NCBI GenBank assembly: GCA_002344975.1
Contig: DDUV01000027.1
Span: 1 to 26,622 of the forward strand
From: Saprospiraceae bacterium UBA2329
GTDB lineage: Bacteria; Bacteroidota; Bacteroidia; Chitinophagales; Saprospiraceae
Length of the DNA: 26,622 nucleotides
Reading direction: 5' to 3'
The notes below the pieces were generated by a model. It ran no database searches, had not been told where the DNA came from, and saw only the letters and a program-made list of their open reading frames with translations. This document shows positions 21,050 to 26,622 of the stretch, piece after piece (within the stretch, counting starts at the first letter, position 1; each line of letters starts with the position of its first letter). The position numbers and the translations under genes are program-made.

Positions 21050-22540
21050 TCACTCCATCTTCGTTAAATAAACCGGCAGCGTCTCCGGCCGATGCTCTCC
21101 GAAAAACGTAAAAAAGCCGCTTGATGAGCCGTCCGCATTTTTTTGCCAGCGCATAGGGAACAAGCCCTTGGGTGTAGCCGCCAGCGCCACCGTTTCGGTA
21201 GGCCAGGCGATCACATCGGCAATGGGCCACACGCTGAGATTGCTGCCCGGCAGCGCATCCATCCAACCGCGATAGCCGTTTTCGGGCGTTTCGGCGGGGT
21301 TCAGCAGGGTCATGGAGCCGGAGAAGGCGTCGGCCTCGTCTTTTTTCATCACAACATCAAAGGTGCCGATGCTGTCTGGAACCGGCAATGGTTTCTCTCC
21401 GGCTGTCAGCCGCAAAAACGGATCGGCGATGCACATGGCCGCGCCCTCCACCCATTCGGGAATGCCCGTCACGTTGGAAGTGATGGCGATGACCATGTCG
21501 TGATCGGGATAGACGATGAGTACGGGCCGCGCACCGGGCTGATTGCCGTTGTGAAAAACAATGCGGCGGCCCCAGGGGTCTCGGTCGTTCACCCAGCCGA
21601 TGCCGACCGAAGTAGGCTCGCCGGTGTTGAGGTATTGGGTTTGGAACAGCAGTTCCAACGTAGAGGCTTTGAACAAGCCCGGACGCAGGTGCGCCATGCC
21701 GAAACGCGCCAGGTCTTCGGCGGTAGAAACATAGCCGCCGCCCGCAAATTTGTAGGTGGGCTTCATGTTGCGGATGGTTTTGTTGTGACCTTTGCTGTCG
21801 CGGGTATAAAGCGTGGTGAGGCGCGCAATGGTGCTGTCGGGGTGGTTGGGCAGGGTGGAAGTCATGCGCAGCGGATCGAGGATATGCTTTTTCATGTAGC
21901 GAATGTACGACTCGCCCGATGCGCCCTCCAAAGCGGCCTCCATCAGCGTGTAGCCCAGCGAAGTGTAGTTGTGTTTGGTTCCCGGCGGGGCCACCAGCGT
22001 ATCGTCGGCGAAGATGCTGAGGGCTTCTTTGGCATTTTTGTAGCGCTTGCCGTCTATGTTTTTGACCGTAAAATCGGTGGGGCGGTACTCGCGGATGCCG
22101 CCGAGGTGCCCCGCCAATTGCCGGATGGTGATTTTGTCGCACTTGTCGGGCCATTCGGGCACATATTTGCGCACGTCGGCGTCTATGTCAACGCGGCCCT
22201 GTTCGTGCATTTTGCCCACCACGGCAGCGGCCAAGAGCTTGGAAACACTGGCAATGCGGAATTGCGTTTCGGGCGTTGCTCGAATGCCTTTTTCCACATC
22301 GGCATAGCCGAAACCCTCGCTCCACACAATGGTATTGCCGATGCCTACCGCCACTGCCAGGCCCGGAATATCGGCCGTTTCGCGCATGGTTTTCAGCGCA
22401 ATGCGCCCGTGGGCAATGGCCGTGAGGTATTCAGGCTGCCGAATGTACCGAACCTGCGCCTCCACAGGAATAGGGCGAAAAACGATGCTCAGCAAGGGAG
22501 CAAAAACTTTGAAAAAGTTGGGCCAGGTAATTTTTACCAT
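21050..22540 (-). CDS. Exported LACTB-like serine hydrolase (class C beta-lactamase fold)
   Basis: The 496-residue protein has a signal peptide ending VEAQ. Catalytic motifs are S98-V-S-K101 (RIASVSK), Y192-T-S194 (NYTSLGYTLM) and H330-N-G332 (VFHNGNQPG), equivalent to SxxK, YxN and KTG of class C beta-lactamases and DD-peptidases. The stretches IPGLAVAV, VWSEGFGYADVE, PETQFRIASVSK and YKFAGGGYVSTAEDL are strikingly like mitochondrial LACTB, a filament-forming serine protease, so this is closer to the LACTB group than to resistance enzymes. Residues about 390-496 form an extra C-terminal beta domain. The start ATG overlaps the end of the upstream VPS10-like gene by 7 bases, implying translational coupling. 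Substrate unknown; peptide or peptidoglycan hydrolysis is likely. Confidence 0.87.
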   Translation of the reverse strand: MVKITWPNFFKVFAPLLSIVFRPIPVEAQVRYIRQPEYLTAIAHGRIALKTMRETADIPGLAVAVGIGNTIVWSEGFGYADVEKGIRATPETQFRIASVSKLLAAAVVGKMHEQGRVDIDADVRKYVPEWPDKCDKITIRQLAGHLGGIREYRPTDFTVKNIDGKRYKNAKEALSIFADDTLVAPPGTKHNYTSLGYTLMEAALEGASGESYIRYMKKHILDPLRMTSTLPNHPDSTIARLTTLYTRDSKGHNKTIRNMKPTYKFAGGGYVSTAEDLARFGMAHLRPGLFKASTLELLFQTQYLNTGEPTSVGIGWVNDRDPWGRRIVFHNGNQPGARPVLIVYPDHDMVIAITSNVTGIPEWVEGAAMCIADPFLRLTAGEKPLPVPDSIGTFDVVMKKDEADAFSGSMTLLNPAETPENGYRGWMDALPGSNLSVWPIADVIAWPTETVALAATPKGLFPMRWQKNADGSSSGFFTFFGEHRPETLPVYLTKME

Positions 22541-25500
22541 CCACCGGCTAGTTTAAAGGTTTCAAAAGTGCCGCCCGATTCGCGCAAGCGGAGCACATAA
22601 GCTCCTTTGGCCAAACGAGCGCCTGTATCTATGCTCAAAAACACGCCCGGATTGTCGGCTTTGCCGCGTTGCACCAATCTGCCGGCGATGTCGAAAAGTT
22701 CGTACTCCACTGTTTTTTCAATGTTGCCGTTGAAGGTGACGTTGATCGTATTGCCGAAAGGCCCCGGAAACACCCGGTTGACCAATGCGTCGGAGGGCCG
22801 GCGTTGCATCACTACAATGGGCGAATAGAACACATGATTGTAGCCGGTCGGTTCATTTTCATTGATGACGCGCAACCGATAGAAGTACAAGTTCTTCAAT
22901 GCCAGTGATGTATGTTGGTAAGATTGCAGCGCGGTGGTGAGAATACCGGTGGCATTTACGGTGGCGATGCGTTCAAAATCGCGGCCGTTGACAGAGCGTT
23001 CCACTTCAAACTGACGACAATAATACTCCGGCTGGGTGTTCCAGTCCAAGCGCACATTTTCGCCATTGGGGAAACTCCCGGTGAAGTTGAGGAGCTTGGT
23101 CACGAGTTCGCCTTCGTACTTTTGGATGGTCACATCATCGAGCGCAACGCCGGCGTGACTTCCATTGTCGTCGGCTATGAAGACGAATCGGAAGGCTACA
23201 TCGGGTTGGCCGGCTAAGAAACTGAGATTGAATTTGAACTCCTCCCAATTGGCTCTGTTGCCTGTAAAATAAGCGCTTCCCACCGGAAAAGCCGCACCGT
23301 CCAAGTTGTTGTTTCTGAAATTGTACCAGCCGGGAGTGATCTGATTGCCCAGCGGCTGCCAGTTTCGTCCCCTGTCGGTGGAATATTCTACCCGCAGGCC
23401 GTCGAAGCCGTTGTGAATTTCCCATTTGCCCCAGAAACTGAAGTCGTACAGGGTGTTTTCAGAAAAATCGTAGTTCGGCAGGTACAAAATGGAATAAGTG
23501 CCCGCCTGATAAAACGTCTCGTTCAGGCCCAGCACAAAAGCGTTGTCGCCGCCGTGCGTACCGTCTTTTTTGGCAATGTTCGATTTGCCGCGTTCAAAGG
23601 CCGAGCCTCCGAGCGTATGCGCCGCATATTGGCCGGTGAAGGCTTCAAAGCCGCCGCCATATTCAGGTTTTGCGGGCACATAAGGCAGGGGCCGGTCGGG
23701 CAACACGGTCACTACCGATTCGGTGCTCAGATCGCCGTTGATGGTGAGGCGCACGTTGTATTGGCCGGGTTGCGCGAAAGCGTGTTCGGGATCGCTTTGG
23801 GTGGAGGTGGTTCCGTCGCCGAAGTCCCAGAGGTAAGAAACCGCATTGGCGGAAAGGGAGCCGGTGAAGCGTTTGGGCACATTTTGGTAAGTAATCGGAT
23901 CAAAAACCGCGCGAATGCTGACCTCTGAAAAAACGTCGGAGGTGTAAAGCCCGCGGCCATGTGTGGCGGCCAGTACAGTGCGGTCGGAGCGGCGCACTTT
24001 GAGCATGTCGGTGCGCACTAAGGGAATGCCGATGTCGGCTAAGGGCGGCATCCAGAACGTATTGGCGCCGTCCAATTGTTCGGTGATCCAAACGCCGGCT
24101 TCGGTGGCAATCATGGCCTGCTGGCTGTTGGCCGGATTAAAAATGCCCCATCGCACGGGCATATCGGGCAGGTTGCCTTCTACGTTGGTCCAGTTCTGAC
24201 CGCCGTTGAAACTCTCAAAAACACTTGGCACGCCGTAGTTGGATACCGTAGCGAGGAGGTGGTCGGGATTGCCGATTTCGATGTCAATATTAGAAACCGT
24301 GCCGGGCAGCGGAGAGAGCGCCACGCCTGTGACGGTAGCGCCTTCGCGGGCGTTGTTCACTCTGAAAATGCGGCCGTTGCTGAAGTTGCCGAAATACACG
24401 CGACCGGGCGTGTTGGGGTCCACGGTGATGCAGGAAACACTGAGTTCAAAACTCTGCACGTCCACCAATTCTGTGACGCCGGTGTTCACAAACCAGCGGT
24501 AATAATCGCCGCTCTCTGTTTGAGAATACATGATTTTGGCTTCGCTGTCGTAATCGGAAGGACAAACGAAGCGCCCATCAAGGTCAACGGCGGTAGAGAA
24601 GGTTTGACCTCCGTTGGTGCTGAGCGAGTAGTTGGCGTTTTGGGAAGACACCATTTGTATGTTGGGATCAAGTTGGTCTATGTGGCAAAACATGCCGTCG
24701 CCGCCGCGTACCGAGCGGGCCGAGCCTATACCTACGGAGTTCAGTTGCAGCGAGTTATTGTCTTGCGTGCCGCCCAGCATATAGTCGGAGCCGGCTTCGG
24801 GGTGTAGTGCACAGGCATAAAACTGAGTGACGTTGTAGTTGCGTTTTTTGTTTTGAACAGTCGCCGATGAGCCGTTGGTGCTGCGATAAAACCCGCCGTC
24901 GTTGCCGAAATAAACGACGCCCTGTTGTTGGGGATCGAACACGACCTTGTGTTGGTCAACATGCATGTTGTTGGCAAAAAAGCTCCAGGATACGCCGCCA
25001 TTGGTAGAGCGCATGATGCCCACGCCGCCCACAATGACGTGGCTGGGATTGAAGGGGTCCACGGCAATTTCGAGGTCATACCAGGCCTGACCGTTGGTGA
25101 ATTCGTTGCCGTTGGAGTTGTTGGGGCGCGCCCGTTGAGTCCAGGTGGTACCGCCGTTGGAGGTCGTAAAAACGTTGGAAGCGCCGCCGTCCACTTGCCC
25201 AATGATATAAATGACATCGGGGTTGGAAGCGCTCAAAGTCATCTCTACACGTTCCAGATTTTGCGGAAAGCCGGTAGCCGCAGTAGAGATATTTTGCCAG
25301 GTACTGGGGTTGCCGTCGGGCGAACGCCATACGCCGGTCGCATTGGAGATATAAATCATCTCAGTAGAAGGGGAGTACTGAATGTCGTAGATGCTGCTGT
25401 TGGCCAGGTTGGCCGGTATGCCCACCACGCGCGCCCAGGATTCGCCGCGGTTTTGGCTGCGCATGAGACCTTGTGTAGTGGCGGCATACACATCGCGGGT

Positions 25501-26157
25501 TTCGGGGTGTACAAACAGATCGCGGGTGAAGCGGAAATTGGCAACGAGCGTGGCGGCCAGCGCAGTCCAGGTGGCGCCGCCGTCGTCGGAGCGGTAGATG
25601 CCCCTGCCCCGCACAGCATCGAGGTTGTTGAAGGCTTCGCCGGTGCCCATGTACATGACTTGCGGATCAACGGGGTCTTGCGCCAATGCGCCCACGGCCA
25701 TGTTTTCAAGGTAGTCGCTGACGATTTCCCACTGCGGCGGATCGGCCGAAATATCGCTGCATTTCCAAAGCCCGCCTGCCACAGAGCCGGCCCAGATGGT
25801 TTTCCGGCTCGGGTCGTTTTGATCTATGAGAATAGCACGGGTGCGGCCGGAGAAGTTATCGGGGCCGCGTTCGCGCCACAGAGCGTCGGGGAGGTTGTCG
25901 GGGCCTTTTTCGCGGCTCGACATCTGCAATTGCAGGCGGCGCGCATATTCAATGGCGGCATGGAGGCGCTCGGTAGGCGGGTAGCCGAGGGCGGGGTCTT
26001 TGGTGCGTTCAAAGTTGTCTTCCAGCGCCTGCCGGATGCTGAGCGCTTTGCGGTGAACAGGGGCTTGTTTTTGTTGCTCGGAAAACGGCGCCAAAGCAAT
26101 ACCAATGGCGAGAGCGGCGGACACAAATGTGTAGAAATAGGTAGCCAATTGCTTCAT
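22534..26157 (-). CDS. Large secreted VPS10/sortilin-like propeller protein with PKD and T9SS sorting domain
   Basis: The 1207-residue protein has a signal sequence (about 1-26) and, from about 95 to 735, a multi-bladed beta-propeller with Asp-box repeats: SDDGGATW, SQNRGESW, TSNGGTTW, STNGGVSW, STNGGQTF, SFNGGQNW. These are typical of VPS10/sortilin and BNR proteins. Residues about 745-830 are a PKD domain (YLWDFGDGTTSTQSDPEHAF). About 840-1035 is a jelly-roll/MAM-like domain ending GVALDDVTIQKYEG. About 1040-1130 is a beta module (FEVERSVNGRDFERIA) common before sorting tails. The last 75 residues are a type A T9SS sorting domain (ELFDIAGRLVQRG and GAYVLRLRESGG). It is expected on the cell surface as an adhesin or binding protein, and it overlaps the serine hydrolase gene. 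Confidence 0.9.
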   Translation of the reverse strand: MKQLATYFYTFVSAALAIGIALAPFSEQQKQAPVHRKALSIRQALEDNFERTKDPALGYPPTERLHAAIEYARRLQLQMSSREKGPDNLPDALWRERGPDNFSGRTRAILIDQNDPSRKTIWAGSVAGGLWKCSDISADPPQWEIVSDYLENMAVGALAQDPVDPQVMYMGTGEAFNNLDAVRGRGIYRSDDGGATWTALAATLVANFRFTRDLFVHPETRDVYAATTQGLMRSQNRGESWARVVGIPANLANSSIYDIQYSPSTEMIYISNATGVWRSPDGNPSTWQNISTAATGFPQNLERVEMTLSASNPDVIYIIGQVDGGASNVFTTSNGGTTWTQRARPNNSNGNEFTNGQAWYDLEIAVDPFNPSHVIVGGVGIMRSTNGGVSWSFFANNMHVDQHKVVFDPQQQGVVYFGNDGGFYRSTNGSSATVQNKKRNYNVTQFYACALHPEAGSDYMLGGTQDNNSLQLNSVGIGSARSVRGGDGMFCHIDQLDPNIQMVSSQNANYSLSTNGGQTFSTAVDLDGRFVCPSDYDSEAKIMYSQTESGDYYRWFVNTGVTELVDVQSFELSVSCITVDPNTPGRVYFGNFSNGRIFRVNNAREGATVTGVALSPLPGTVSNIDIEIGNPDHLLATVSNYGVPSVFESFNGGQNWTNVEGNLPDMPVRWGIFNPANSQQAMIATEAGVWITEQLDGANTFWMPPLADIGIPLVRTDMLKVRRSDRTVLAATHGRGLYTSDVFSEVSIRAVFDPITYQNVPKRFTGSLSANAVSYLWDFGDGTTSTQSDPEHAFAQPGQYNVRLTINGDLSTESVVTVLPDRPLPYVPAKPEYGGGFEAFTGQYAAHTLGGSAFERGKSNIAKKDGTHGGDNAFVLGLNETFYQAGTYSILYLPNYDFSENTLYDFSFWGKWEIHNGFDGLRVEYSTDRGRNWQPLGNQITPGWYNFRNNNLDGAAFPVGSAYFTGNRANWEEFKFNLSFLAGQPDVAFRFVFIADDNGSHAGVALDDVTIQKYEGELVTKLLNFTGSFPNGENVRLDWNTQPEYYCRQFEVERSVNGRDFERIATVNATGILTTALQSYQHTSLALKNLYFYRLRVINENEPTGYNHVFYSPIVVMQRRPSDALVNRVFPGPFGNTINVTFNGNIEKTVEYELFDIAGRLVQRGKADNPGVFLSIDTGARLAKGAYVLRLRESGGTFETFKLAGGW

Positions 26158-26192
26158 AATCGAAAATGTCTTTTGGTGTCGAATGATGCGGA

Positions 26193-26200
26193 CAAATGTA
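26193..26200 (-). promoter_or_regulatory. -7 promoter box TACATTTG of the VPS10-like/serine hydrolase operon
   Basis: The minus strand reads TACATTTG, a full match to TAnnTTTG, 35 bases before the ATG at 26157. The -33 element is not clear. The two overlapping downstream genes would share this transcript. Confidence 0.55.
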
Positions 26201-26271
26201 ACCCGAAATTGCGTTTTGCCTGCGAAAAAAGCGAAGAATGGCTCCTGGATTGCGGAATATCGGGTTGGATT

Positions 26272-26315
26272 GTTGGGGCAACCCTTGTGGTTGGCCCAAC
26301 AAGGGTTGCCCCAAC
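26272..26315. repeat. Perfect 17-bp inverted repeat between divergent promoters
   Basis: GTTGGGGCAACCCTTGT (26272-26288) is exactly complementary to 26299-26315, with a 10-base loop. It lies upstream of both the minus-strand VPS10-like promoter and the plus-strand superoxide dismutase promoter, so it is not a terminator for either. It could be a dispersed palindromic repeat or a shared regulator site. Confidence 0.75.
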
Positions 26316-26342
26316 GATTTCCCCGACGTTTGCTGATTTTAC

Positions 26343-26350
26343 TACATTTG
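26343..26350 (+). promoter_or_regulatory. -7 promoter box TACATTTG of the superoxide dismutase gene
   Basis: TACATTTG matches TAnnTTTG and ends 33 bases before the ATG at 26384. It is identical to the box used in the opposite direction at 26193-26200. A TTTG at 26329-26332 is too close to be a standard -33 element. Confidence 0.5.
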
Positions 26351-26383
26351 CAATAGTTTTTAAATCACCTTAATTTTAAAAAT

Positions 26384-26622
26384 AATGAAAACAACATTCC
26401 GAATGCTGCTCCTCACAGCCGCATTGCTGACGACCGCCTTCGCACAGGCCCAACCGTACAGCCTTCCCAAATTGCCTTACGATTACGCTGCCCTCGAACC
26501 GCACATTGATGCGCAAACGATGGAAATTCACTACTCGCGGCATCACCAGGCCTATGTCACCAACCTCAACAAAGCCGTGGCCGGTACGCCTTTGGAGAAG
26601 TACCCGCTCGAAGACCTGCTCA
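26384..26622 (+). CDS. Exported Fe/Mn superoxide dismutase (5' part, runs off the window)
   Basis: The frame opens at ATG 26384 and is still open at the window end, giving 79 residues. It starts with a signal peptide (MKTTFRMLLLTAALLTTAFA, then QAQ), and continues YSLPKLPYDYAALEPHIDAQ, TMEIHYSRHHQAYVTNLN. This is the classical N-terminal alpha-hairpin of Fe/Mn-superoxide dismutase, including the first metal ligand (His of EPHID-TMEIHYSRHH) and the HHQAYV signature. It would detoxify superoxide in the periplasm; Gln at the cleavage site fits the other exported proteins here. Metal specificity cannot be judged because the C-terminal half is missing. Confidence 0.9.

Noticed and set aside
21050..22540. 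Antibiotic-resistance beta-lactamase
   Set aside because: The fold and motifs are shared with esterases and LACTB-type peptidases; the sequence is closer to LACTB and is coupled to a surface protein gene.
21143..22600. 485-codon plus-strand frame opposite the LACTB-like hydrolase
   Set aside because: Antisense shadow of a gene with clear SxxK, YxS and HxG motifs; the translated product has no recognisable domain.
24925..26373. 482-codon plus-strand frame opposite the VPS10-like gene
   Set aside because: Antisense to Asp-box repeats, and it runs through the palindrome and both promoters; no domain recognised.
1..26622. tRNA, rRNA, CRISPR array or riboswitch (including a TPP riboswitch before thiL)
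   Set aside because: No cloverleaf, rRNA motif, regular repeat-spacer series or THI-box sequence was recognised; thiL follows the previous gene by 2 bases.

Overview
The window looks like chromosome of a member of the Bacteroidota, probably a Saprospiria-type (Saprospiraceae/Lewinella-like) marine or sludge bacterium. The grounds are: three large secreted proteins with type IX secretion (T9SS) C-terminal sorting domains, promoter boxes of the Bacteroidota form TAnnTTTG just upstream of several starts, lipoproteins and AQ-type signal peptides typical of the phylum, and no convincing Shine-Dalgarno sequences. Base composition is moderate (about 50% GC by eye) except for a clearly AT-rich island at about 14.9-18.3 kb. 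Species assignment is inference only.

Layout. 1-4.44 kb, minus strand: a T9SS cargo protein, a decayed GNAT acetyltransferase and a DUF4932-like lipoprotein. 4.5-12.13 kb, plus strand: one tightly packed, probably single transcription unit with a TPR lipoprotein, two tandem secreted thioredoxin-domain paralogues, thiL, a lipoprotein glutaminyl cyclase-like M28 enzyme, and the late histidine genes hisH-hisA-hisF-hisIE with overlapping stops and starts; hisG, D, C and B are not in the window. proB converges on this unit. 13.25-13.85 kb is a gene-free, repeat-rich divergent intergenic region, followed by a secreted PHB-depolymerase-type esterase.

14.9-18.3 kb is the accessory island and the main discovery candidate. 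It carries, all on the plus strand, a 36-codon ORF, an unknown HTH protein, a GIY-YIG/SANT-like nuclease, an exported DinB-fold protein, an NTF2-like lipoprotein and the 5' part of a truncated gene. Two long inverted-repeat elements have attC-like architecture: outer AAC and GTT, an unpaired spacer, then a long stem. The left end of each element is the exact reverse complement of the first bases of the segment it terminates (10/10 and 7/7 bases), which is the signature of integron gene cassettes that circularise through attC. I read this as an integrase-less cassette cluster (CALIN-like) with two complete cassettes and one truncated one, the last cut by what looks like an IS21-type end.

18.4-26.6 kb: an outer-membrane beta-barrel protein, a secreted GH16 glucanase with a T9SS tail, then a minus-strand pair (a large VPS10/sortilin-like propeller T9SS protein overlapped by an exported LACTB-like serine hydrolase) and, divergent from it across a palindrome, the start of an exported Fe/Mn superoxide dismutase. 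Seven signal peptides in the window put Gln at the predicted mature N-terminus (the Bacteroidota Q-rule), and the same window encodes a glutaminyl cyclase-like lipoprotein that could cyclise such termini.
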